A stretch of DNA of 64,000 bases, taken from Amorphoplanes digitatis (GTDB lineage Bacteria > Actinomycetota > Actinomycetes > Mycobacteriales > Micromonosporaceae). Location of the stretch: positions 2,970,501 to 3,034,500 of the forward strand of contig NZ_JACHNH010000001.1 in the NCBI RefSeq assembly GCF_014205335.1, read 5' to 3'. Shown piece by piece: positions 46,606 through 54,593 of the stretch; the stretch's first letter is position 1, and every line of letters starts with the position of its first letter. Made by a program: the position numbers and the translations under genes. The notes beneath the pieces are model-generated. The model had not been told where the DNA came from, made no database searches, and saw only the letters and a list, made by a program, of their open reading frames with translations.

Positions 46606-47462
46606 CACGCGCGTCCCGACCCGCCGAACAGGCGGATGTGCCGGCGCGCCATGTCCACGACCGCCGCACGCTGGTGCCGGAACAGCGACGGCGGGTCCCA
46701 CCGGTCCCGCTCGCCCGCCTCGCGCAGCAGCTCGAGACTCGACTTCAGGTAGGTCTCCTTGAGCGCCGTCGAGATGTTGACCTTCGCGCAGCCCCGGGCG
46801 ATCAGGTCGGTGAACTGCTCGTCGGACAGCCCGGTCCCGCCGTGCAGCGCCATCGGGACTCCGGTGGCGGCGACCAGGTCGCTGACCCGCTGCGCGTCCA
46901 GCACCGGTGCCTGCTTGTACCGGCCGTGCGCGTTGCCGATCGCCGGTGCGAAGCAGTCGACGCCGGTGCGCTCGATGAAGTCGACCGCGACCTCCAGGCT
47001 ATGCACGGCCGGGGCCTCGTCGGAGCCGAGGTCGTCCTCGACGCCCTGTATCCCCTCGATCTCCCCCTCGACGTGCGCGCCGGCCGCGCGGGCCTCGGCC
47101 ACCACCTCGGTGGTCTGCCGCAGGTTCTCCGCCACGTCGAGCTCGTGCGCGTCGAACAGCACCGAGTTCCAGCCGCCGCGCAGGCAGTCGGTGATGACCG
47201 AGCGCTTCGGGCAGTGGTCCAGGTGGAGCGTCACCGGGATCGACGCGTCGCGGGCCAGCGCCTGGAAGATGTCGTGCAGCCGGCGCCGGCCGTACATGTC
47301 GACCGTCTTCACCGACGTCTGGAGGATGACCGGCGCCCGCTCCTGCTCCGCGGCGGCGAGCACGGCCTCGATGGTGAGGTCGTTGACGATGTTGATGGCG
47401 GCGACCCCGTACCGCTCGGCCAGCGCGCGATCGAGGATCTCCTTCATGGCGACGACGGGCAT
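46602..47462 (-). CDS. class II ketose-bisphosphate aldolase
   Basis: A 286-residue zinc aldolase. Zinc ligands and phosphate contacts are visible: HLDHCPK near residue 80, HVEGEIEGIQGVEDD near 130 (Glu), NAHGRYK near 174 (His) and LHGGTGL near 205 (His). It reversibly cleaves a ketose bisphosphate (fructose-, tagatose- or a pentulose-type) to DHAP and an aldehyde. Unlike housekeeping fructose-bisphosphate aldolase it leads an operon with HAD and DhaL/DhaK, suggesting a dedicated catabolic role. ATG 47462 is favoured; TTG 47474 is possible. Confidence 0.9.
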   Translation of the reverse strand: MPVVAMKEILDRALAERYGVAAINIVNDLTIEAVLAAAEQERAPVILQTSVKTVDMYGRRRLHDIFQALARDASIPVTLHLDHCPKRSVITDCLRGGWNSVLFDAHELDVAENLRQTTEVVAEARAAGAHVEGEIEGIQGVEDDLGSDEAPAVHSLEVAVDFIERTGVDCFAPAIGNAHGRYKQAPVLDAQRVSDLVAATGVPMALHGGTGLSDEQFTDLIARGCAKVNISTALKETYLKSSLELLREAGERDRWDPPSLFRHQRAAVVDMARRHIRLFGGSGRAW

Positions 47463-47497
47463 GCCGCCAGTCAAGACCTCCGACCGCGGTCGCCGGT

Positions 47498-47515
47498 ATG
47501 GGGAAGGTTCCCCAT
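47498..47515. promoter_or_regulatory. palindrome between LuxR gene and aldolase operon
   Basis: ATGGGGAA-GG-TTCCCCAT: perfect 8-bp arms with 2 bp between. It abuts the stop codon of the LuxR-type gene and lies about 36 bp before the aldolase start. It could be an operator for the operon or a short terminator. Confidence 0.5.
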
Positions 47516-48618
47516 CACAGCCAGTCGTTGCCCAGGGCGGTGACGACCGCGGCCGTACGGTTGGAGGCTCCGGTCTTACGCATGATCGCGCCGACGTGCT
47601 TCTCCACGGTCTTCGCGGACAGCACGAGCCGGCTCGCCATCTCGCGGTAGGTCAGCCCCTGCCGCAGCAGCTCCAGCACCTCGGCCTCCCGCGGGGTGAA
47701 CGGCGCCGGCCCGGACCGGGCGTGCGGCGCGCCCACCGAGTACGGCAGGTCGGCGCGCACCAGCACGCCCCAGCCGTGCACCTGCTCGACGGTGATGCCG
47801 CCGCCGGCCAGGCGCACCAGCTCGTCCCACGTGCCGGTGCCCATGCCGAGCGGATCCGCGCCGGAGGCCGCCACCGAGCCGGTCGTCTCGTCCTGCACCA
47901 GCACCCGCAGGCCGTGCGGGCGGTAGACGATCGCGACGTGCAGGCGCGGGTACGGCCGCCGCCGCGCCGCCGCCCGGCCCGCGCCGGCCACCAGGTCCGC
48001 GGCGACCCGGGCCACCTCGGGGGAGACCGGGCGGACCACGCCGGCCTCGGTGACCACCGCGTGGGCGACCGGGCCGTCGGCGGCGCCGGCGAAGCGGCGC
48101 CGGATCAGCGCGGCCAGCGACGGATCGCGCCGGCCGGACTCGACGATCGCCGCGGCCGCGGACTGGGTCAGCGCCTCCAGCTCGTCGACGCCGCGCGGCG
48201 AGAGCGTGCCGGCCGCCGGTGCGAACGCGACGCTGACCGCGATCACCTCGCCGCGCCACCAGATCGGCACCGCGGCGGCCGGGCCGTGGCGTGCCGGGTG
48301 CGCCGCGGCCAGGTGGCCGGCCCGCAGCTGCCCGTAGTCCGGGATCACCACCGGTCGGCGGCTGCCGAACGCGCGCCCGGTCGCGCCCTCGTCCAGCGGG
48401 AACGAGTGGCCGAGCCGGCAGGAGGCGCCGTACTCGGCGACCTTGACGTAGCAGCCCCGGTCGGCGTCGATGAGGGAGACGCTGCCCGCGACCGAGCCGG
48501 TCAGCCGGCTGGTGTGCCGCAGCAGGCGCCGCAGCACGGGCGCCAGCCGCAGGTCGCCGTAGACGTCGGCTACCGCCTCGTCGAGGCGGAATTCCGGACG
48601 AGCCGCGTGCGGCGACAT
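47515..48618 (-). CDS. GAF-domain LuxR-family transcriptional regulator
   Basis: A 367-residue regulator. The N-terminal half is a GAF-like sensor (about residues 20-165; VAGSVSLIDADRGCYVKVAEYG, FPLDEGATGRAFGSRRPVVIPDY). The middle (about 175-300) has a second sensory-looking region. The C-terminus is a LuxR helix-turn-helix: FTPREAEVLELLRQGLTYREMASRLVLSAKTVEKHVGAIMRKTG at about 308-352. It probably controls the aldolase-DhaKL operon lying directly downstream on the same strand, 52 nt away. There is no receiver domain, so it is not a classical two-component regulator. Confidence 0.9.
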   Translation of the reverse strand: MSPHAARPEFRLDEAVADVYGDLRLAPVLRRLLRHTSRLTGSVAGSVSLIDADRGCYVKVAEYGASCRLGHSFPLDEGATGRAFGSRRPVVIPDYGQLRAGHLAAAHPARHGPAAAVPIWWRGEVIAVSVAFAPAAGTLSPRGVDELEALTQSAAAAIVESGRRDPSLAALIRRRFAGAADGPVAHAVVTEAGVVRPVSPEVARVAADLVAGAGRAAARRRPYPRLHVAIVYRPHGLRVLVQDETTGSVAASGADPLGMGTGTWDELVRLAGGGITVEQVHGWGVLVRADLPYSVGAPHARSGPAPFTPREAEVLELLRQGLTYREMASRLVLSAKTVEKHVGAIMRKTGASNRTAAVVTALGNDWL

Positions 48619-48649
48619 GCCTCGAACATATGGTTCCGCGAACCGCTTA

Positions 48650-49939
48650 TCAACGGCCGTCGAAGAGTCGCAGCGGGATCGCGCCGGCCATCGCGGCCAT
48701 GCCCGCGTCGTTGGGGTGCAGATGATCGCCGCTGTCGTACGCCGCGAGCATGCGCGCCGGCTGCGCCGGATCCCGCACGGCCCGGTCGAAGTCGATGACG
48801 CCGTCGTACTCGCCGCTGGTGCGGATCCACCGGTTGGCCGCGACCCGCTTGGCCTCGCCGGCCTCGCTGTAGTAGCCGGGGATGGTGGTGTCCTGGAACG
48901 GCGTCATGGTGGCGCCGAAGATCAGCAGTCCGCGCTCGTGCGCGCGGGCGATCAGCTGCCGGTACCCGAAGATCAGATCGTCGACGGTCACCGCCTCCGA
49001 CGGCGGCGCGATCGAACCCGGCTGCCCGATGTCGTTGATGCCGAGCAGCACGATCACGTAGCGGGCGCCGGGCTGGGCGAGCACGTCGCGGTCGAAGCGC
49101 CGCAGCGCGCTGTCGCCGAAGATCGGCCCGATGCCGGCGAACGGGCCATCGGCGAGGGTGTTGCCGTCGTACAGCAGGCGGTTGCCGCCGATGCCCTTGT
49201 TGAGCACCCCGAGGTCCCGGTTGCCCAGCCGGCCGGCCAACAGGTCCGGCCAGCGGTGGTTGGCGTCGACCGTGGTGATCGCGCCGTCGGTGATGGAGTC
49301 ACCGAACGCCACGACGGAGGCCGCCCGGCGCGGGGTGGCGACGCTGACGCCGGAGAGGAAGTACCAGGACGTCGAGGTCGTGGCGCCGGTCAGGGTGCGG
49401 GCGCGGGTGACGTTGCCCGCGGCGAGGTAGTTGGTCTGGAAGGCGGACCCGTGCTGGGTCGCGGCGGCGGTCCGCACCGGCAGGTAGACGCTCACCACCA
49501 GGTCGGATCCGGCGGGTACGGCGAGCGTCACGGTGTCGCTGAGCGCGGGCGCGCCGGGCGGGACGCGCACCGAGGAGCGCCCGCCGAAGGTGAGCGGGCG
49601 GTCCGTGCCGGCGACGGTCTCCGCACCGGCGGCGCGCCGGGCGACGCGCGCCTCGCCGATCACGAGCGGCTCGGTGCCGTACTCGTTGGACAGGCGCACC
49701 CGCAGCGACCGGCCCGCGATGCTGACGTGCACGATCTGGCGCAGGGTCTGGTCCTCGAACGTGACCGCCGGCACCGGCGGGGTCGCCGCGCCGGTCACCC
49801 CCGTGCTCCAGGTGCCGGTCCAGGAGGCCGGCCGCTCACCGGCGGCGACGGCCGGGCCGGTGAGTGCGAGCAGCGCGGCGCCGCAGGCGGCGACGGCGGC
49901 GGTGAACAGCCGCCTCGATCTGGTGGTGGATGCAGCCAT
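48650..49939 (-). CDS. secreted SGNH/GDSL hydrolase
   Basis: A 429-residue exported esterase-type hydrolase. The signal peptide is residues 1-33 (RSRRLFTAAVAACGAALLALTGPAVAA). The N-terminal part (about 35-180) is a beta-rich accessory region (WTGTWSTGV). The SGNH core then shows all blocks: FGDSITDG (Ser), KGIGGNRLL (Gly), LGINDIG (Asn) and DHLHPND (Asp-His). It probably deacylates or deacetylates a polysaccharide or lipid outside the cell. ATG 49939 has GGAGG 8 nt upstream; the longer frame lacks a signal peptide. It is a single gene divergent from cbiZ. Confidence 0.93.
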   Translation of the reverse strand: MAASTTRSRRLFTAAVAACGAALLALTGPAVAAGERPASWTGTWSTGVTGAATPPVPAVTFEDQTLRQIVHVSIAGRSLRVRLSNEYGTEPLVIGEARVARRAAGAETVAGTDRPLTFGGRSSVRVPPGAPALSDTVTLAVPAGSDLVVSVYLPVRTAAATQHGSAFQTNYLAAGNVTRARTLTGATTSTSWYFLSGVSVATPRRAASVVAFGDSITDGAITTVDANHRWPDLLAGRLGNRDLGVLNKGIGGNRLLYDGNTLADGPFAGIGPIFGDSALRRFDRDVLAQPGARYVIVLLGINDIGQPGSIAPPSEAVTVDDLIFGYRQLIARAHERGLLIFGATMTPFQDTTIPGYYSEAGEAKRVAANRWIRTSGEYDGVIDFDRAVRDPAQPARMLAAYDSGDHLHPNDAGMAAMAGAIPLRLFDGR

Positions 49940-50049
49940 CGTCGGCCTCCGCGATCCGCTGGCGCGGCACGGGCCGGCCCCCGCGCCGATCCCCACCAGC
50001 CCAGCGCAGACCCGGCCGCCTGTCAAGGCATCGACGATTGTCGCGCCGT

Positions 50050-50055
50050 TAGGGT
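50050..50055 (+). promoter_or_regulatory. candidate -10 box before cbiZ
   Basis: TAGGGT ends 6 nt before the GTG start at 50062, consistent with a leaderless transcript. No -35 was recognised. Confidence 0.35.
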
Positions 50056-50061
50056 CGGTGA

Positions 50062-50736
50062 GTGATCACCGAACCCGACCTTACCCACCGTGCCGAGGGC
50101 GGACACGATATTCCGCTGCTGGTCTGGCGCCTGCCCGAGCCGGTGATCGCGATCTCGTCGGCGGTGCTCGGCGGCGGGATCGGGCCCTGCGGGTGGCTGG
50201 TCAACGCGAGCGTGCCGATGTCGTACGACCGGGGCGACCCGGCCGCGCACCTGCGCGAGATCGCCGCCGGGCTCGGGCTGTCCGGTCCCGGCGTCGGCCT
50301 GCTCACCGGCGTCGACGTCGCCGACGTGGTGGCGACCGAGGACGGCGGGGTGCGGCTCTGGGCAACGGTCGGCCTCGGCGCGCCGATCCAGGCCGCGGCC
50401 GCCGACGGACCGCGCGCGCCGCACGCCGGCACGGTCAACATCGTGGCCTGGGTGCCGCGGCGGCTCAGCGACGGCGCCCTGGTGAACGCGGTCGCCACCC
50501 TCACCGAGGCCAAGACGCAGGCGATCCGCGAGCTGGGCCTGGCCGCCACCGGCACCGCGACCGACGCGGTCGCCGTGCTCTGCCCGCGCACCGGTCCGGC
50601 GGCGGACTACGCCGGCCCGCGCTCGCAGTGGGGCGAGCGGATGGCCCGCGCCGCCTACCGGGCCGTCCTCGACGGCGGCGCTGTCAACCTGTCGGGCGTG
50701 CAGTCGTGGTCCGAGCGGCAGGCCACCGCGGGCTGA
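50062..50736 (+). CDS. cbiZ: adenosylcobinamide amidohydrolase CbiZ
   Basis: A 224-residue CbiZ-type amidohydrolase that cuts the aminopropanol side chain of (adenosyl)cobinamide to give adenosylcobyric acid, allowing salvage of scavenged corrinoids into B12. Family marks are GTVNIVAWVPRRLSDGALVNAVATLTEAKTQAI at about residues 135-168, ATGTATDAVAVLCP near 175 and AGPRSQWGERMARA near 195. No other cobalamin genes, transporter or B12 riboswitch are seen beside it. The GTG start fits the leaderless -10 box. Confidence 0.93.
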   Translation: MITEPDLTHRAEGGHDIPLLVWRLPEPVIAISSAVLGGGIGPCGWLVNASVPMSYDRGDPAAHLREIAAGLGLSGPGVGLLTGVDVADVVATEDGGVRLWATVGLGAPIQAAAADGPRAPHAGTVNIVAWVPRRLSDGALVNAVATLTEAKTQAIRELGLAATGTATDAVAVLCPRTGPAADYAGPRSQWGERMARAAYRAVLDGGAVNLSGVQSWSERQATAG

Positions 50737-50780
50737 CGCCGGGATCGCGCAACTCGCCTCGCCGGACACCGGCCCGGGAT

Positions 50781-50786
50781 TAATCT
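50781..50786 (+). promoter_or_regulatory. candidate -10 box before aquaporin gene
   Basis: TAATCT ends 6 nt before the GTG at 50793, again the leaderless arrangement. It lies in the 56-bp gap after cbiZ. Confidence 0.4.
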
Positions 50787-50792
50787 TGGCCG

Positions 50793-51614
50793 GTGACTCT
50801 CTCCAGGCGTCTGGGCGCCGAGTTCATCGGCACGTTCTGGCTGGTGCTGGGCGGCTGCGGCAGCGCCGTGCTGGCCGCGACGGTCTCCGGCGGCGGCATC
50901 GGGATGCTCGGCGTCGCGCTCGCCTTCGGCCTCACCGTGCTGACCATGGCGTACGCCTTCGGGCACATCTCCGGCGGGCACTTCAACCCGGCGGTCACCA
51001 TCGGGCTGTGGCTCGGCCGGCGCACGCCCGGGCGTGACGTGGTGCCGTACATCATCACCCAGGTGGTGGCGGCGATCGTCGCGTCGGCGGTGCTGTGGGT
51101 GATCGCGTCCGGCCAGGCGGGCTTCAGCGCCTCGGAGAGCGGGTTCGCCGCCAACGGGTACGGCGCGCACTCGCCCGGCGAGTACACCCTGGCCTCCGCG
51201 GCCGTCGCCGAGCTGGTGATGACCGCGGTGTTCCTGATGGTCATCCTCGGCGCGACCGACCGGCGCGCGCCCAAGGGCATGGGCCCGCTCGCGATCGGCC
51301 TCTGCCTGACCCTGATCCACCTGATCATCATTCCGGTCACCAACACCTCGGTGAACCCGGCCCGCTCGACCGGCCCGGCGCTGTTCGTCGGCGGCTGGGC
51401 GCTCGCCCAGCTCTGGCTGTTCTGGCTGGCCCCGATGGTGGGCGGGGCGATCGCCGGGCTCGGCTACCGCTACGTGGTGGGTGACGTGGGCGCCGAGGAG
51501 ATCGCCGAGGAGGCGCAGGACACGGCGGCGGCCGAGACGTCCGTGGGAGACCTGCCCGGGCGCCACCCGGCCGCGGAGGAGCTCCGGCGGCGCAGGCAGC
51601 AGTCCACGCGCTGA
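50793..51614 (+). CDS. aqpZ: aquaporin Z-like MIP channel
   Basis: A 273-residue major intrinsic protein with six membrane helices and both pore-lining NPA motifs: HFNPAVT near residue 69 and SVNPARST near 190. The Arg after the second NPA is the selectivity-filter Arg. The spacing and the short loop before the second NPA fit water-specific AqpZ rather than GlpF, which has an Asp after that NPA. The C-terminal tail of about 40 residues is charged and Glu/Arg-rich, longer than in E. coli AqpZ. It is a single gene in the same direction as cbiZ. Confidence 0.93.
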   Translation: MTLSRRLGAEFIGTFWLVLGGCGSAVLAATVSGGGIGMLGVALAFGLTVLTMAYAFGHISGGHFNPAVTIGLWLGRRTPGRDVVPYIITQVVAAIVASAVLWVIASGQAGFSASESGFAANGYGAHSPGEYTLASAAVAELVMTAVFLMVILGATDRRAPKGMGPLAIGLCLTLIHLIIIPVTNTSVNPARSTGPALFVGGWALAQLWLFWLAPMVGGAIAGLGYRYVVGDVGAEEIAEEAQDTAAAETSVGDLPGRHPAAEELRRRRQQSTR

Positions 51615-51718
51615 CGTCGCGCAAGGTCATTCGACGCGGATGAGGCGTGGCTCCGCGCCTCGGCCGCACGATGGGTGCACCCACCGTTGCGGACGCCGAG
51701 GCGATGCGGAGCACAACC

Positions 51719-53065
51719 ATGCAGGCACATGAGATCTCGGCCCGGGCCGCCGCCCTGCTCCCCGGCCTGATCGAGGACCTGGAGAAGCTGGTGGCGATCC
51801 CGTCGGTCGCCTTCCCCGGATACCCGCCCGAGCCCGTGGAGCGGATGGCCGAACAGACCCTGCGGATGTTCCAGGAGGCCGGGTTCACCGGCGCGCGCCT
51901 CATGGACGTGCCGACCGGCTACCCGCCCATCTACGGCGAGATCCCCGGGCCGGAGGGCTCGCCGGTCGTGGTGCTCTACGCGCACTACGACGTGCAGCCC
52001 GCGCCGCCGGAGCAGGGCTGGACCAGCGACCCCTGGACGGCGACCCGCAAGGACGGCCGGATATACGGCCGGGGCGCGGCCGACGACAAGGGCGGCCTGG
52101 TGACACACCTCGGCACCTTGAAGATCTTCGACGGGCGGCCGCCCTGCACGGTCAAGCTCATCCTCGAGGGCATGGAGGAGACCGAGAGCAACCTCGAGGC
52201 GTTCGTCGAGGCGAACCCGGAGCTGTTCGCCTGCGACCTGTTCGTCATCTGCGACATGGGCAACCTCCGGGTCGGCGAGCCGGCGCTCACCACCGCCCTG
52301 CGCGGCGACGTCGCGTGCGTCGTCACGGTCCGCACCCTGGAGCACCCGCTGCACTCGGGCGTGTTCGGCGGCCCGGCACCCGACGCCATGATGGCGCTGG
52401 CGCGCCTGCTGTCCACGCTGCACGACGACGCGGGCGACGTCGCCGTGCAGGGCGTCTCGCGCGGCGTCTGGACGGGCGCGGAGCTGAGCGAGGAGGACTT
52501 CCGGTCCAGCGCCGACATCCTTGACGGTGTGCGCCTCACCGGCACCGGGCGCATCGGCGACCAGCTCTGGGCGCACCCGTCGATAAACGCCATCGGGCTC
52601 GACATGACCGACATCGCCGGCTCCTCCAATGTGCTCATCCCCGAGGCCCGGGCGAAGATCTCCATGCGGATCGTGCCCGGATCGGACCCCGGCAAGGAGC
52701 TGGACGCGCTCGTCGAGCACCTGCGGACCCACGCGCCCTGGGGCGCGCAGGTCGAGGTGCGGCGCACCAAGGAGGCGCCGCCGTTCCTGTGCGACACCGG
52801 CGGGCCGGGCTACGCCACCGCCCGGTCGGCGCTCGCCGAGGCGTACGGCAAGCCCGCCGGCGAGGCCGGCTGCGGCGGCTCCATCCCGCTGCTGCGCACC
52901 CTCCAGCAGGCCGCACCCGGCGCCGAGTTCGTGCTCTGGGGCCCCGAGGACGTCGCGGCGTCGCGCATCCACTCCTCCGACGAGAGCGTGGACCCCCGGG
53001 AGATCGAGAGCATGGTCGTCGCGCAGGCGCTGCTGCTGCAACGGCTCGGAGCGCGGGATGAGTGA
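51719..53065 (+). CDS. M20-family metallopeptidase (dipeptidase-like)
   Basis: A 448-residue zinc peptidase. Metal-binding motifs: YAHYDVQP (His and Asp, about residues 82-89), GRGAADDKGG (Asp, about 117), EGMEETES (Glu pair, about 150), ICDMGN (Asp) and a C-terminal His in SRIHSSDE. The dimerisation lid shows EHPLHSGVFGG. Such enzymes hydrolyse dipeptides or N-acyl/carbamoyl amino acids in the cytosol. ATG 51719 has GGAG nearby; the longer frame from 51647 lacks similarity. The stop overlaps the MFS start by 8 nt, so hydrolase and exporter form a pair. Confidence 0.92.
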   Translation: MQAHEISARAAALLPGLIEDLEKLVAIPSVAFPGYPPEPVERMAEQTLRMFQEAGFTGARLMDVPTGYPPIYGEIPGPEGSPVVVLYAHYDVQPAPPEQGWTSDPWTATRKDGRIYGRGAADDKGGLVTHLGTLKIFDGRPPCTVKLILEGMEETESNLEAFVEANPELFACDLFVICDMGNLRVGEPALTTALRGDVACVVTVRTLEHPLHSGVFGGPAPDAMMALARLLSTLHDDAGDVAVQGVSRGVWTGAELSEEDFRSSADILDGVRLTGTGRIGDQLWAHPSINAIGLDMTDIAGSSNVLIPEARAKISMRIVPGSDPGKELDALVEHLRTHAPWGAQVEVRRTKEAPPFLCDTGGPGYATARSALAEAYGKPAGEAGCGGSIPLLRTLQQAAPGAEFVLWGPEDVAASRIHSSDESVDPREIESMVVAQALLLQRLGARDE

Positions 53066-54560
53066 CACCGAAACGGCAAGCGGCGTACGGGGCGTGCTGA
53101 TCGCCACCTGCCTGTCCACCCTGGTGGTCAACGCGAACACGTCCGCGGTCAGCATCCTGCTCCCGGCGATCAGCACCGACACCGGCATGTCGGTCACCAC
53201 CCTGCAATGGGCCGTGACCGGCTACTCGCTGGTGGGTGCCGCGACCATCGTGACCTCCGGCTCGCTCGGCGACGTCTTCGGCCGCCGGCGCATCTTCCAG
53301 TACGGCCTGCTGCTCTTCATCGCGTCCTGCGTGCTGATCGCGCTCTCCGACTCCGGCGGCATGGTCATCCTCGGCCGCGCGATACAGGGCGCCTCGGGCG
53401 CGACGATCCTGGCCTGCGGGCTCAGCCTGCTCTCGGTGGCCACCCGTGGCGCCGACCAGCTACGGGCCGTCTCGTACTGGGGCGCGGCCGCGGCGGTCGG
53501 CGCCGCCGCCGGGCCGCTGCTCGGCGGCGTCCTGGTCGAGCTGGCGAGCTGGCAGGCGCTGTTCTGGGTGGACGCCGGCGTCGCCGGTGCGTGCATGGCC
53601 CTGACAGCCGCCACCGTCGCCGAGTCGCGCGACCCGAACCGGTCCCGCTCGATCGACGTCGCCGGGAGCCTGCTGGTCGCGCTCACCCTCATGCCGTTCG
53701 TGCTCGCGCTGAGCAAGGGCGGCGACTGGGGATGGACGTCCGTCGCCACCCTGGGCTGCCTGGCCCTGGCCGTCGCCGCCGGGTTCGCCTTCGTGGCCGT
53801 GGAACGCCGGGTCGCCGTGCCCATGCTCGATCTGGCGCTGCTGCGCAACCGGATCCTGGTCGTCTCCACCATCGCCATCCTCATCGGAGCCGGCACCATC
53901 AACGGCCTGATGTACCTGGTCAGCCTCTACTTCCAGGACCCGCAGACGCTCGGGTTCAGCCCGCTGCAGGCCGGCCTGGCCACCCTGCCGGCCACCGCCG
54001 GCCTGGTCGCGGTCGCGGCGTTCGTGCCGCGCCTCGCGGCCCGCTTCGGCGGCCGCCAGGTCGTCGCCGCCGGCTTCGCGATCACCGCGGCCGGCTTCGC
54101 GGCGATCGGCCTGGTCGAGGCCTCCTGGAAGTACTCGGCCTTCGTCCTGCCGCTGGTCGCCGTCGCCCTCGGCATGGGCCTCTCGAACGGCCCGGCCTCG
54201 TCGGCGGCGACGGCCTCGGTCGAGCCGGCCCAGGTCGGCGCGGCCTCCGGCGTCTCCAACATGGCCCGCTACGTCGGCGCGGCCGTGGCGACGGCACTCG
54301 CCGCGACGATCTACGGCACCGTGATCGCCGACCGGACCGCACAGGGCGAGCCGGGCGCCGACGCGCTGTCCGCGGGCCTGGCGGCCGCCTCCTGGACCAT
54401 GGCGGCGATCAGCCTCCTCGGCGTCGCGATGGCGGTGATCATGGGCCGCCACCGCGCCGCCCGCGGCACCCTGGCCGACTCTGCCGCGGCCGCCGGCGCC
54501 CACGTACACACCCTCCCGACCTCGGCAACGGCAACCGCACACCCGCCCACCACACCCTGA
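53058..54560 (+). CDS. MFS transporter, DHA2 (14-helix drug:H+ antiporter) type
   Basis: A 500-residue membrane protein with about 14 hydrophobic segments. The DHA2 family marks are LVVNANTSAVSILLPAI in helix 1, LQWAVTGYSL near residue 50, GSLGDVFGRRRIF (loop 2-3 motif A) and GAAAGPLLGGVL in helix 5 (motif C). It probably exports a drug or small metabolite using the proton gradient. Its start lies inside the end of the M20 peptidase gene, suggesting a linked function, for example processing and export. The substrate is unknown. Confidence 0.92.
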   Translation: MSDTETASGVRGVLIATCLSTLVVNANTSAVSILLPAISTDTGMSVTTLQWAVTGYSLVGAATIVTSGSLGDVFGRRRIFQYGLLLFIASCVLIALSDSGGMVILGRAIQGASGATILACGLSLLSVATRGADQLRAVSYWGAAAAVGAAAGPLLGGVLVELASWQALFWVDAGVAGACMALTAATVAESRDPNRSRSIDVAGSLLVALTLMPFVLALSKGGDWGWTSVATLGCLALAVAAGFAFVAVERRVAVPMLDLALLRNRILVVSTIAILIGAGTINGLMYLVSLYFQDPQTLGFSPLQAGLATLPATAGLVAVAAFVPRLAARFGGRQVVAAGFAITAAGFAAIGLVEASWKYSAFVLPLVAVALGMGLSNGPASSAATASVEPAQVGAASGVSNMARYVGAAVATALAATIYGTVIADRTAQGEPGADALSAGLAAASWTMAAISLLGVAMAVIMGRHRAARGTLADSAAAAGAHVHTLPTSATATAHPPTTP

Positions 54561-54593
54561 CCGGCCCCTGACCTCCGTGGTCGCTGTCAGATC

